Assembly: GCA_014859895.1 (NCBI GenBank)
Contig: JACZKS010000009.1
Coordinates: 38,280-102,279, forward strand
Direction of reading: 5' to 3'
Length of the DNA: 64,000 bases
Source: Rhodospirillales bacterium
Lineage (GTDB): Bacteria; Pseudomonadota; Alphaproteobacteria; Rhodospirillales; Shumkoniaceae
Below are positions 26,504-34,899 of this stretch, piece after piece (positions within the stretch are counted from its first letter, which is position 1; the number at the start of each line of letters is the position of its first letter). The notes beneath the pieces were generated by a model. That model had not been told where the DNA came from. It was given only the letters and a program-made list of their open reading frames with translations, and made no database searches. A program made the translations under genes and the position numbers.

Positions 26504-27685
26504 ATGTCCGCCACCGACAGTCAACGACCCACCGCTACCATGGCCGGCCCGCTCAACGGGATCACCGTCGTCGATCTCACCCGCGTGCTGGCCGGCCCCT
26601 ACTGCACGATGGTGCTCTCCGACCTCGGTGCCCGGGTCATCAAGGTGGAGCCGCCAGGCGGCGACGATTCCCGCCACTACGGCCCCTTCGTCGACGGCGA
26701 ATCCGCCTATTTCGCCTCACTCAACCGCGGCAAGGAAAGCATCGAGCTCGACCTCAAGTCCGACGTCGACAGGGCGCTGTTCGAAAGGCTGCTGGCCAAG
26801 GCCGACGTCGTCGTCGAGAATTTCCGACCCGGCACCATGGCCCGCCTGGGCTATGGCTGGGAAGCCCTGCACGAGCGATTTCCCCGCCTGATCTACGCAG
26901 CCGTCTCCGGCTTCGGGCATTCGGGCCCCTACAGCCAGCGCCCGGCCTACGATTTGGTGGCGCAGGCGATGGGCGGCATCATGAGCCTGACCGGGGAACC
27001 GGGCCGGCCGCCGGCCCGCGTCGGCACCAGCATCGGCGACATTACCGCCGGCCTGTTCACCACCATCGGCATCACCGCGGCACTCCATCAGCGCCAGATG
27101 ACTGGCCAGGGCATGATGATCGACGTCGCCATGCTGGACGGCCAGGTGGCGGTGCTGGAGAACGCGCTGGCCCGCTATTTCGCCACGGGGCAGGTACCCG
27201 GGCCGATGGGCACGCGCCACCCCTCGATCACGCCCTTCGAGGCCTTTTCGGCGGCCGACGGCTACATCGTCGTCGCCGCCGGCAACGACGCGCTGTTCGC
27301 CCGCCTGTGCCAAGCGGTGGGCCGGCCCGAGCTGCCGGCCGATCCGCGCTTCGCGAGCAACCCCGAGCGCACCGCCAACGTCGACGCCCTCAAGGCCGAG
27401 ATGGAAAAGGCGCTCGCCGGGCGTCCGAGCGCCGAATGGCTGTCCGTGCTGGGAGCCGCCGGCATCCCGTGCGGGCCGATCAACACGCTCGACAAGGTTG
27501 TGGCCGACCCGCAGGTGGCGGCCCGCACCATGGTGGTCAGCGCCGAGGGAGCATCGGGCCAGCCGCTGCGCATGGCCGGCAACCCGATCAAGATGTCGGC
27601 CTTCGCCGATCAGCCGACCCGCGCGCGGGTGCCCCGCCTCGACGAGGATAGGGCCCGCATCGTCACCGACTTCGCCGAGGACTGA
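26504..27685 (+). CDS. CaiB/BaiF family CoA-transferase
   Basis: 393 residues from ATG 26504, preceded by GAGGT at good spacing; ATG 26540 is an alternative. Class III CoA-transferase features are plain: the N-terminal LNGITVVDLTRVLAGPYCTMVLSDLGARVIKVE (the catalytic Asp follows in the RPAYDLVAQAMGG region), and SGFGHSGPYSQRP. These enzymes move CoA between carboxylic acids. The substrate is not evident. It leads a same-strand group with a binding-protein-like gene and a small monooxygenase. Confidence 0.92.
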   Translation: MSATDSQRPTATMAGPLNGITVVDLTRVLAGPYCTMVLSDLGARVIKVEPPGGDDSRHYGPFVDGESAYFASLNRGKESIELDLKSDVDRALFERLLAKADVVVENFRPGTMARLGYGWEALHERFPRLIYAAVSGFGHSGPYSQRPAYDLVAQAMGGIMSLTGEPGRPPARVGTSIGDITAGLFTTIGITAALHQRQMTGQGMMIDVAMLDGQVAVLENALARYFATGQVPGPMGTRHPSITPFEAFSAADGYIVVAAGNDALFARLCQAVGRPELPADPRFASNPERTANVDALKAEMEKALAGRPSAEWLSVLGAAGIPCGPINTLDKVVADPQVAARTMVVSAEGASGQPLRMAGNPIKMSAFADQPTRARVPRLDEDRARIVTDFAED

Positions 27686-27783
27686 GGGATGGCCGCCGGG
27701 CGTTTGCCCCGCGCCGTCGTCGATACTACATTCTTCCCGGGGGAGAAGTTCGCCGCCGCGCCGTCCGACAGGGAGGAGACGCC

Positions 27784-28674
27784 ATGGCCCGCATCCGCAT
27801 CATCGTCTCGCGCCATTCGGCCTTCTACAGCCCATTGCTGGCTTCGATCGCCGCCGGCTTCCTGGCCGAAGAGGGCCTGCAGGCCGACTACGAGGTGGCC
27901 AGCGCCGGACGCACGGCCTGGCATGCCCTTAAGGAGGGTATCGCCGACGTCGCCCAGAGCGCGGTGTCGGCCAGTTGGGGGCCGCTGGAGCGCGGCGAGG
28001 CGCACGATCTCGTCCATTTCGCCCAAATCAACCAGCGCGACGGCTTTTTCATCGCCGGGCGCCGGCCCGACCCGGACTTCACCTGGGACAAGCTGGCCGG
28101 TCGCGAGGTGCTGGTCGACCACTTCGGCCAGCCTCTTGCCATGTTCAAGTACGCCGCCTATCGCCAGGGCGTGAACTACGCCGACATCGGCGCCATCGAC
28201 GCCGGCGATCCGGACGCCATGGAGGCGGCCTTCCGAGGCGGCCGGGCCGACTACATTCACCTGCAGGGGCCGGCCCCCCAGCAGATGGAAAGGGATGGCA
28301 TCGGCCACGTGCTTGCCTCGGTCGGGGAGGCCATCGGTCCGGTCGCCTTCAGCAGCCTGCTGGCGTCGCGCCGCTGGCTGGCCACCGATGCCGCCAAGGC
28401 ATTGATGCGGGCCTACCGCAAGGCCCGCCTTTACGTCAAGGACGCCCCGGCCGAGATCATCGCCAAGGCAGAGGAGCGGTTTTTTCCCGGCATCGACATC
28501 GGCGTGCTGGCCCGCACCATCGCCACCTACCAGACCCTCGGTTGCTGGCCGCCCGACGTGCGCATTCCAAAACCCGCCTATGAAACGGCGCTCGACGTTT
28601 TCCTGCACGCCGGAGCCATTAAGGCCCGCCACCCCTACGATACGGTGGTGGCGCCGCCGCCCGACGAAACGTGA
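27784..28674 (+). CDS. NMT1/THI5-like substrate-binding protein without signal peptide
   Basis: 296 residues. The fold is that of nitrate/sulfonate/taurine-type periplasmic binding proteins or THI5 (FYSPLLASIAAGFLAEEGLQADYEVASAGRT, GIADVAQSAVSA, LAGREVLVDHFGQP). The N-terminus MARIRIIVSRHSAFYS has no signal sequence and no upstream start provides one, so it is predicted cytoplasmic. No permease or ATPase genes adjoin. It follows the CoA-transferase gene by 98 bp. It could be a cytosolic ligand-binding or enzyme-like protein; no specific role is claimed. Confidence 0.8.
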   Translation: MARIRIIVSRHSAFYSPLLASIAAGFLAEEGLQADYEVASAGRTAWHALKEGIADVAQSAVSASWGPLERGEAHDLVHFAQINQRDGFFIAGRRPDPDFTWDKLAGREVLVDHFGQPLAMFKYAAYRQGVNYADIGAIDAGDPDAMEAAFRGGRADYIHLQGPAPQQMERDGIGHVLASVGEAIGPVAFSSLLASRRWLATDAAKALMRAYRKARLYVKDAPAEIIAKAEERFFPGIDIGVLARTIATYQTLGCWPPDVRIPKPAYETALDVFLHAGAIKARHPYDTVVAPPPDET

Positions 28675-28718
28675 TACCCTTCAAGCAACGTCCGCAGATA
28701 ACCAGAGGGAGTGAACGC

Positions 28719-29012
28719 ATGAGCCACCGAGCCATCGTGTTCAAGGCCGAGTGCAAGCCCACGCGCCGCGAGGAGTTCATCCGTCGTGCCCAACGCCATG
28801 CCGGCATCGTACGCAGCGAACCGGGCTGCATCCGCTGCGACGTCCTGATCCCCGAAAAGGGCGGCAACACCGTCTATCTTTACGAGTTGTTCGAGGACGA
28901 GGCGGCGATCAAGGCGCATTCCGACATGCCCTACATGCCGGGCTGGCGCGAGGAAATCACGCCGATGCTGGAAAGCCGTGAACCGATCTTCGTGATCGTG
29001 ACGAACGACTGA
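28719..29012 (+). CDS. Antibiotic biosynthesis monooxygenase (ABM) domain protein
   Basis: 97 residues from ATG 28719, behind AGAGGGAG. It is a ferredoxin-like alpha/beta dimer of the YgiN/ABM kind: EPGCIRCDVLIPEKGGNTVYLYELFEDEAAIKAH is the family core. Members oxidise quinols or aromatic compounds without cofactor, or act as small binding proteins. It is the last of three co-directional genes with the CoA-transferase and the THI5-like protein, and its stop is 12 bp from the convergent SDR stop. Confidence 0.88.
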   Translation: MSHRAIVFKAECKPTRREEFIRRAQRHAGIVRSEPGCIRCDVLIPEKGGNTVYLYELFEDEAAIKAHSDMPYMPGWREEITPMLESREPIFVIVTND

Positions 29013-29024
29013 GCCCGGCCGCCG

Positions 29025-29846
29025 TCACTGGCTGGCGGTGATGCCGCCGTCGACGTACATGACTTGGCCGGTGACGAAGGATGCCCCTGGCGAGCAGAAG
29101 AACAGCACCGGGCCGACGACATCCTTGGGATCGGCGATGCGCCCCAAGGGGATGCGCTCCTGGAGGTAGCGGCGGAACTCGGGGTTCTCCATGACGTGGC
29201 GGATCTGCTCGGTATAGACGAAGGTGGGGGCCACGCCGTTGACCGTGATGCCGTGGGGTGCCAGTTCCATGGCGTGCTGCTTGATCATCATCACCTGGCC
29301 GCCCTTGGTGGAGCAATAGGCCGAATAGCCGCGGTTGCGCAGCGCCAGTTGCGAGCGCACCGACAGGAAATGGATGATGCGGCCCGGCCGCTTGGCAGCC
29401 ACCATCTGGCGGGCCGCCGCTTGGCCGAGGAACATCGAGGCCTTGAGGTTGACCTTGTAGACGGCGTCGAAGGCCTCCTCGGTCACCTCCAGCATGGGCT
29501 GCTCGATGTGCAGGCCGGTGCAGTTGATCAGGATGTCGAGGCCGCCCATCAGTTCGACCACGCGGTCTACGGAAGCACGGATCGAATCCACCGACGTCAC
29601 ATCGACCGCCAGGCCCTCGGCGGGGTAGCCGGCCGCGTTCAGGGACGCCGCCATCTCCTCGGCCTTCTCCAGGGAACGCCCGCCCAGCACCACGGCGGCG
29701 CCCTGCATGCACAAGGCCCAGGCGCAGGCCTCGCCGATGCCGCCGTAGCCGCCGGGCATGTAGACGACCTTACCGGCGAGGTCGAACAGGCCGGCCAGTT
29801 CCTTCTGGAAATCGATGACGGGCGCGATGCGCTCGGGTCCGCTCAT
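29025..29846 (-). CDS. Short-chain dehydrogenase/reductase, gluconate 5-dehydrogenase-like
   Basis: 273 residues from ATG 29846. NAD(P) loop is MPGGYGGIGEA (a variant of TGxxxGIG in which the usual Thr is Pro), with the NCTG motif and the active-site Ser...Tyr-x-x-x-Lys in FLSVRSQ and YSAYCSTKGG. The C-terminus FVTGQVMYVDGGITASQ is classical for this family. Gluconate 5-dehydrogenase or KduD-type activity fits but is unproven. It is divergent from iolB, sharing a 108-bp region with a long inverted repeat, so it is likely co-regulated with inositol genes. Confidence 0.88.
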   Translation of the reverse strand: MSGPERIAPVIDFQKELAGLFDLAGKVVYMPGGYGGIGEACAWALCMQGAAVVLGGRSLEKAEEMAASLNAAGYPAEGLAVDVTSVDSIRASVDRVVELMGGLDILINCTGLHIEQPMLEVTEEAFDAVYKVNLKASMFLGQAAARQMVAAKRPGRIIHFLSVRSQLALRNRGYSAYCSTKGGQVMMIKQHAMELAPHGITVNGVAPTFVYTEQIRHVMENPEFRRYLQERIPLGRIADPKDVVGPVLFFCSPGASFVTGQVMYVDGGITASQ

Positions 29847-29883
29847 GCCAGTGCCCCCCGTTGGCTGCGGCCGCGCGGCCGCG

Positions 29884-29932
29884 TTGACACGAGTAAAGAA
29901 ATTTCCAAATATGGAGTCAATTGGAAATTCTT
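29884..29932 (+). promoter_or_regulatory. Candidate iol operator with overlapping promoter, upstream of iolB
   Basis: AGAAATTTCCAA (29897-29908) and TTGGAAATTCTT (29921-29932) form a near-perfect inverted repeat. A -35-like TTGACA is at 29884-29889 and AAATAT at 29907-29912 has 17-bp spacing, so the left arm fills the promoter spacer. GGAA/TTCC half sites fit what is known of alphaproteobacterial IolR (RpiR) operators. Binding is inferred. Confidence 0.6.
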
Positions 29933-29954
29933 TTTTTGGCCGAAGGAGGCCCCC

Positions 29955-30767
29955 ATGGCCCTGCACCTGACCCAGTACCGCACCGGCTTCGGCCCCGGCC
30001 TGACCGAGATCACCCGCATTGGCGAAGCCGACGACGACACCGGCATCGCCTTTTCGGTTCTCCGGCTGGGCGCCGGCGAGACGCTCGACACCGCCGCCGA
30101 AAAAGAGACCGCCTGGCTTCTGATGGAGGGCCGGGTGGCGGTGACGGCGGGCGACCTGACGGCGACGTTTGCGCGCACCTCGCTGTTCGACGAAAGCGCC
30201 AGTTGCGTTCATGTGGCGGCCGGCACCCGCGTAAAGTTCGCCTGCCAGACGGCCGCCGAGTTCACCGTCTATGCGGTCGCCAACGCCAAGACCTTCGCGC
30301 CCCGCCTTTTCACCCCCGCCGACGTACCGAACGAGCACCGCGGAGACGGCCAGGTGGCGGGCGCCTGCCTGCGCTTCGTGCGCACCATCTTCGACGACTC
30401 CAACTCCGACCCCAACACCGAGATGGTGCTGGGCGAGGTGATCACCATGCCGGGCAAATGGTCGAGCTATCCGCCGCACCACCACCCGCAGCCCGAGATC
30501 TATCACTACCGCTTCACCGATCCGCGCGGCTTCGGTCACGCCGAACTCGGCGATGCCGTACTCAAGGTGCGTCCCAACGACACGGTGAAGATCTTCGGCC
30601 CCAAAGACCATGCCCAGGTGGCCGCTCCCGGTTATGGCATGTACTACGCCTGGGTGATCCGCCACCTGCCGGGCGATCGCTATACGGTGCCGGAGTTCAC
30701 GCCCGAGCATCGCTGGACGATGGACCCCAAGGCCGCCTTCTGGCAGCCGGGAGGCTTGGCCGACTGA
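29955..30767 (+). CDS. iolB: 5-deoxy-glucuronate isomerase
   Basis: 270 residues from ATG 29955, preceded by AAGGAGG. It is a bicupin: the metal site is in SSYPPHHHPQPEIYHYRF with three consecutive histidines and a Glu. IolB isomerises 5-deoxy-D-glucuronate to 5-dehydro-2-deoxy-D-gluconate, between IolD and IolC in inositol breakdown. Unusually it stands apart from the other iol genes, 7 kb from iolC and 16 kb from iolGDE, but shares their promoter motif. Confidence 0.94.
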   Translation: MALHLTQYRTGFGPGLTEITRIGEADDDTGIAFSVLRLGAGETLDTAAEKETAWLLMEGRVAVTAGDLTATFARTSLFDESASCVHVAAGTRVKFACQTAAEFTVYAVANAKTFAPRLFTPADVPNEHRGDGQVAGACLRFVRTIFDDSNSDPNTEMVLGEVITMPGKWSSYPPHHHPQPEIYHYRFTDPRGFGHAELGDAVLKVRPNDTVKIFGPKDHAQVAAPGYGMYYAWVIRHLPGDRYTVPEFTPEHRWTMDPKAAFWQPGGLAD

Positions 30768-30841
30768 GACCCTGCCGGCGGTTGCGCAGGGCGTGCCGCT
30801 CTGGCATCTTGCGGGCCCGCCCAACCGTCGGAGACGCCGCC

Positions 30842-31336
30842 ATGCAGCCGCCCAGGATCGTCAACCGGCCCGCCTTCCGCCTGATGGGCATTACGGCGCG
30901 CACCTCGAATGCCGCCGAGATGAATCCGGCAACGGCAAAAATTCCCGGCCTGTGGGAGCGCTTCTCGTTCGAGAGCCTGCCCGGACACATTCCCTACCAG
31001 CCGACCCCCGGCGTCATCTACGGGCTCTATTGCGACGTCGAGAACGGCACCGCCGGCGCCTACACGCTGCTGGTCGGTTGCGAGGTCAAGGCCGGCGCCG
31101 AGCCGCCGGGCACGCTGGTCGCCCGTGACGTTCCGGCCGCGCGCTACGCCGTCTTCACCAGCCCGCGCGGGCCGATGCCCGACATCGTGATGAATGCCTG
31201 GAACGAGATCTGGGCAATGACGCCCAAGGAGTTGGGCGGCGAGCGGGCGTTTTCCGGCGACTTGGAGGTCTACGACGAACGCGCGGTGCACACCAAGGAC
31301 GCCGAGATCGAGATCTGGATCTCGCTCAAGAACTGA
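30842..31336 (+). CDS. GyrI-like effector-binding domain protein
   Basis: 164 residues, a single AraC-effector-binding/GyrI-like (SOUL-like) domain without any DNA-binding part: FRLMGITARTSNA, PTPGVIYGLYCDVE, LLVGCEV and a C-terminal EIEIWISLKN. Such stand-alone domains bind small hydrophobic molecules or act as modulators or hydrolases. It follows iolB by 74 bp on the same strand and is closed by a terminator, so it may be cotranscribed with it; its job there is unknown. Confidence 0.85.
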   Translation: MQPPRIVNRPAFRLMGITARTSNAAEMNPATAKIPGLWERFSFESLPGHIPYQPTPGVIYGLYCDVENGTAGAYTLLVGCEVKAGAEPPGTLVARDVPAARYAVFTSPRGPMPDIVMNAWNEIWAMTPKELGGERAFSGDLEVYDERAVHTKDAEIEIWISLKN

Positions 31337-31361
31337 TCGCGCCGTCCCGCGGATGTAAAAG

Positions 31362-31396
31362 GGAGGGAGAGGCGCATGCGCCCCTCCCCGTTTTTT
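31362..31396 (+). terminator. Terminator between convergent GyrI-like and homocysteine methyltransferase genes
   Basis: GGGAGAGGCGC pairs with GCGCCCCTCCC around loop ATGC (one mismatch), followed by CGTTTTTT. It lies 26 bp after the + strand stop. Confidence 0.8.
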
Positions 31397-31400
31397 GCGT

Positions 31401-32348
31401 CTACGCCGCCTTGCCGTAGGCCTTGCCGATTTCCTCGATGTGGCGGTGGTCGGTACCGCAGCAGCCGCCGACCACGTTGACGTGACCCAAGCGGGTGCGC
31501 AGTTGGCCGTAGCGGCGGCCGAGGTCGACCGGGTCGCCCGCATCCAGCGTGGTGCACTCGTCCAGTTCGGCGTGGCTTAGCATGGAAGCGTTGGCGCGGA
31601 TGCCGCGCAGCCGGGAAAGCCACGACGCGCCGGTTTCAATGGCGTCCTCGAAATGGGTCGGATGGGCGCAGTTGATCATGTAGTAGGCCGGCCCGCCGGC
31701 GGTGGCGTCATCAACCGCGTCGATGGCATCACCCAAGGATTGGCCGGTCGGCAGGCAACCATCCGTCTCCAGGGTAAAGGAGATCACGACCGGCATGGCC
31801 GCCGCCCGGGCGGCACGGGCGATACCGATGGCCTCGGGCGAGTTGGTGAGCGTGAAAGCCGACACCATGTCCGCCTCCGTCTCGGCGAAGACGCCGATCT
31901 GCCAGGCGTGGTAGGCTTTGGCTTCGTCCGGGGTCATCACGGTGCCGGGATCGTAACCGTCGCCGCGCGGCCCGATGGCGCCGCTGACGACCATCGGCGT
32001 TTGCGTCGTTTCATACTCGAAGCGCATTTCGAGCATGAGATCGACGGCCCGCCGATTGATGTCGGCCAGCGCCTCTTCGGAATAGCCGATCTTGGCGCCC
32101 CAATCGCGGTTGGCCCGCCAAGTCGGGGTTTCCAAAAGGAAGCCCAAGCCGCGGGTTCGCGCCATCCGGGCGTAGCGGCGGTAATAGGCGCGCAACGCCG
32201 CCATCCCCTTGTCGGTGTCGAGCAGGGTGAAGGCCTCGAAACGGGGCAGATCGAACCCGTCGTGGAAAATGAGGGTGGTTTCGAGCCCGCCGTCGGACAG
32301 GAAGACGCGCCCCGAATTCTGCGGAAGGTCGTGCCGGTACTTTGCCAT
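31401..32348 (-). CDS. Homocysteine S-methyltransferase family protein
   Basis: 315 residues. The zinc ligands of the family are present: Cys in MINCAHP and the pair in VGGCCGTDHRHI near the C-terminus. The barrel start LSDGGLETTLIF is typical. Members transfer a methyl group from S-methylmethionine, betaine or another donor to homocysteine. The donor cannot be told from sequence; size fits the MmuM-like cobalamin-independent group. It is divergent from the GlxA-type regulator, which may control it. Confidence 0.9.
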   Translation of the reverse strand: MAKYRHDLPQNSGRVFLSDGGLETTLIFHDGFDLPRFEAFTLLDTDKGMAALRAYYRRYARMARTRGLGFLLETPTWRANRDWGAKIGYSEEALADINRRAVDLMLEMRFEYETTQTPMVVSGAIGPRGDGYDPGTVMTPDEAKAYHAWQIGVFAETEADMVSAFTLTNSPEAIGIARAARAAAMPVVISFTLETDGCLPTGQSLGDAIDAVDDATAGGPAYYMINCAHPTHFEDAIETGASWLSRLRGIRANASMLSHAELDECTTLDAGDPVDLGRRYGQLRTRLGHVNVVGGCCGTDHRHIEEIGKAYGKAA

Positions 32349-32446
32349 GTCGGTCGTCCTTTATCGTCGCGAGTGAAGGTGGCGGACAATTAATACCGCG
32401 ACGCAATCGCATCCAGGGTTGAAATGGCCAAAAGAAGGACAATCTG

Positions 32447-32480
32447 GTCAACGGGAAGGCCGTTTAGGACGTCAACGGGA
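32447..32480 (+). promoter_or_regulatory. 10-bp direct repeats just upstream of the GlxA-type regulator
   Basis: GTCAACGGGA occurs at 32447-32456 and 32471-32480, 24 bp apart, the second ending 10 bp before the start codon. AraC-type proteins commonly bind direct repeats about two helical turns apart, so autoregulation or control of the divergent methyltransferase is possible. Confidence 0.4.
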
Positions 32481-32490
32481 TGAACTGGCC

Positions 32491-33558
32491 ATGACCGACC
32501 CGCCGAAGCTGAAGATCGCCCTCCTCGTCACGCCGGAAACCACGGCGTCGACCGTCTATGGCATGTACGACCTGTTTTGCTCGGCCGGGCGCGACTGGGA
32601 CTTCGTCGTCAACGGCAGGCCGGGCGCCCAGAGGATCGAACCCCGCATCGTCGCCGCCAGCGCGGCCGCGCTCAAGGCCGCCAACGGCATCTGGCTTAAG
32701 CCCGATTGTTCCTTCGCCGACTACCCCAATCCCGACGTCGTCTGCGTGTCCGATCTTTTCGTGACGCCGGACGAGGATATTGCCAGCCATCACGCCGCCG
32801 CCATCAACTGGCTCAAGGCCTGCCACACTGCCGGCGCAACCGTCGCCTCGGCGTGCTCGGGCGCCATGCTGCTGGCCGCGACCGGGCTTTTGGACGGCAG
32901 CGAGGCGACCACCCACTGGGCCTACTGCGAGGCCATGGCCAAGCGCTATCCCCGCGTCAAGGTCAGCGCCTCGCGCGCCCTGGTCGCCTCCGGCGACGGC
33001 CAGCGCGTCGTTACTTCGGGCGGCGGCTCGACCTGGTACGACATGGCGCTGTTCCTCATCGCCCGCTTCCTGGGCCAAGAGGAAGCCATGCGGTTGGCCA
33101 AGCTCTACCTGCTCGACTGGCATCGCCTCGGCCAGCAGCCCTTCGCCTCGCTGGCCCGACGCGTCCAAGGCGACGACGCAGTGATCGGCACCTGCCAGGA
33201 GTGGATCGCCGAGCGCTACGCCAATACAAATCCGGTGGCCGGCATGATCGCGCTTTCCGGCCTCACCGAACGGACCTTCAAGCGCCGGTTCCGGGCGGCA
33301 ACAGGGATGTCGCCGCTTGATTACGTGCATACCGTGCGCATCGAGGAATCCAAGCAGTTGCTGGAAACCACCGAGATGTCCATCGAAGCGGTAGCCCAGG
33401 AGGTCGGCTACGAGGACGGCAGTTTCTTCAGGCGGCTGTTCCGTCGCGAAGTCGCCGTCACGCCGGCCCAGTACCGCCGGCAGTTCGGGCCGCTTCGCAA
33501 GGCCCTGCGGGGGCCGGGGGCCGTCCCGCCCCCGTCGCCGGGGGCGTTCCCGCCTTGA
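32491..33558 (+). CDS. GlxA-type AraC-family regulator (DJ-1/PfpI domain plus AraC HTH)
   Basis: 355 residues from ATG 32491; the Shine-Dalgarno is weak, but the family begins here (LKIALLVTPETTASTVYG). The N-terminal two thirds is a DJ-1/PfpI-like domain with the elbow segment ASACSGAMLLAATGLLDGSEATTHW. The C-terminus carries two AraC helix-turn-helix units (LTERTFKRRFRAATGMSPLDYV; AVAQEVGYEDGSFFRRLFRRE). GlxA-like regulators often control amine, betaine or amino-acid catabolism. The divergent homocysteine methyltransferase is a possible target. Confidence 0.92.
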   Translation: MTDPPKLKIALLVTPETTASTVYGMYDLFCSAGRDWDFVVNGRPGAQRIEPRIVAASAAALKAANGIWLKPDCSFADYPNPDVVCVSDLFVTPDEDIASHHAAAINWLKACHTAGATVASACSGAMLLAATGLLDGSEATTHWAYCEAMAKRYPRVKVSASRALVASGDGQRVVTSGGGSTWYDMALFLIARFLGQEEAMRLAKLYLLDWHRLGQQPFASLARRVQGDDAVIGTCQEWIAERYANTNPVAGMIALSGLTERTFKRRFRAATGMSPLDYVHTVRIEESKQLLETTEMSIEAVAQEVGYEDGSFFRRLFRREVAVTPAQYRRQFGPLRKALRGPGAVPPPSPGAFPP

Positions 33559-33651
33559 CGCTCGGCAGGTCCGGGCGTAAGTGACAAGGCCCGTGACGCC
33601 CACCGTCCCACTCCTCCTTCCCGGGCGCCCTCTCCTGCGTGGAGGATGAGC

Positions 33652-34614
33652 ATGGTACTCAAGGAGTTCCGCACCGCCGACGGCCGCCTGATCCGCCACG
33701 ATGGCCCCGTGGCCCCTACCGGCGCCTCCGGCCGTCCCGTCTGGATCGACCTGCTGGAGCCATCGCCCGAGGAGGAACGCCAGGTCGAGGCGTCCCTTGG
33801 CATCGACGTGCCGACCCACGAGGAGATGCAGGAAATCGAGGCATCGAGCCGCCTCTACGTGGAGGACGGGGCTCTGTTCATGACGGTGAGCGTGCTCCAC
33901 AAGGCAACCACCGACGCCCCGGAAAGCTCGGCCGTTACCTTTATCCTGGCCAAGGATACTCTGGTCACCTTGCGCTACGCCGATCCCCTGCCCTTCCAGA
34001 CACTGACGCGCAAGATCGAGCGCAGCCCCGGCCTTGGCGGCGGCTCGGCCGAGTCGATCCTGATGGGGCTCTTGGAGCAGATCGTCGACCGCCTGGCCGA
34101 CATCATGGAAGCCTGCGTCGCCGACCTTGAAGCCATCTCGCGCGAGGTGTTCGGCGAGGACGGCGGGCACAACCATAAGAACGTGCTGCGGCGGGTCGGC
34201 CGCGTCGGCGACCTGGCAACCAAGGCCAAGGAAAGCCTGCTCAGCCTCAACCGCATGGTGCTGTTCCTGACCGCCCAGCCGCAAATCGGCAAGGAGACGC
34301 GGACCCGTCTCAAGACGCTATCGCGCGACGTTCTGTCGATCACCGAACACGCCACGTTCGTCGCCAGCAAGGTGACCTTCCTGCTCGACGCCACCCTGGG
34401 GCTGATCAACATCGAGCAGAACAACATCATCAAGATCTTTTCGGTGGCCGCGGTAGCCTTCCTGCCACCGACGCTGATCGCCAGCATCTACGGCATGAAT
34501 TTCCGCGCCCTTCCCGAGTTGGAATGGACGTTCGGCTACCCGATGGCCTTGGGGCTGATGGTGCTGTCGGCGGTGCTGCCGATTCTGTACTTCAAGCGCA
34601 AAGGCTGGCTATAG
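33652..34614 (+). CDS. corA: CorA-family divalent cation transporter
   Basis: 320 residues from ATG 33652, which has GGAGG at ideal spacing; an ATG at 33646 overlaps that site and is less likely. The large cytoplasmic N-terminal domain is followed by two C-terminal membrane helices, the first ending in the invariant GMN motif (SIYGMNF). The C-terminus KRKGWL is positively charged as in CorA. It imports Mg2+ (or Ni2+/Co2+) as a pentamer in the inner membrane. A ZntB-like zinc role is less likely but not excluded. Confidence 0.9.
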   Translation: MVLKEFRTADGRLIRHDGPVAPTGASGRPVWIDLLEPSPEEERQVEASLGIDVPTHEEMQEIEASSRLYVEDGALFMTVSVLHKATTDAPESSAVTFILAKDTLVTLRYADPLPFQTLTRKIERSPGLGGGSAESILMGLLEQIVDRLADIMEACVADLEAISREVFGEDGGHNHKNVLRRVGRVGDLATKAKESLLSLNRMVLFLTAQPQIGKETRTRLKTLSRDVLSITEHATFVASKVTFLLDATLGLINIEQNNIIKIFSVAAVAFLPPTLIASIYGMNFRALPELEWTFGYPMALGLMVLSAVLPILYFKRKGWL

Positions 34615-34624
34615 GTCTTGCCCC

Positions 34625-34798
34625 TCAGCGGCCCCGCGCGCTGCCCTTCTTGATTTTCTGGACGAAGCCTGCGCCCTTGCGGCCGCCGGGCCCCTTGCCG
34701 GGATTGCCCGGATTGTCGTGCGTCGCCCAAGCCGGGCGCTCGTTACCGCGCTCCTTGGCGGATTTCGCGGACTTCTTTTCCTGTTCCTTTTCCGGCAT
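34625..34798 (-). CDS. Small basic protein of unknown function
   Basis: 57 residues from ATG 34798, preceded by GGGAGAA. It is highly charged, with a Lys/Glu-rich N-terminus (PEKEQEKKSAKSAKERG), a Gly/Pro-rich centre (HDNPGNPGKGPGGRKGAG) and a basic end (VQKIKKGSARGR). It has no hydrophobic segment and looks intrinsically disordered, as small stress or nucleic-acid-binding proteins do. It is convergent with corA, leaving 10 bp. I do not recognise a family; coding is supported only by the start site and composition. Confidence 0.45.
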   Translation of the reverse strand: MPEKEQEKKSAKSAKERGNERPAWATHDNPGNPGKGPGGRKGAGFVQKIKKGSARGR

Positions 34799-34899
34799 GG
34801 CATATTCTCCCGATCTCAAGGGACGCCGGCGCGTCCCGATAGTGCCCTAGACATAAGGCCAAACGGCCCCCGGTGCAATCGGCGCAAGGGCTCCCGCAC

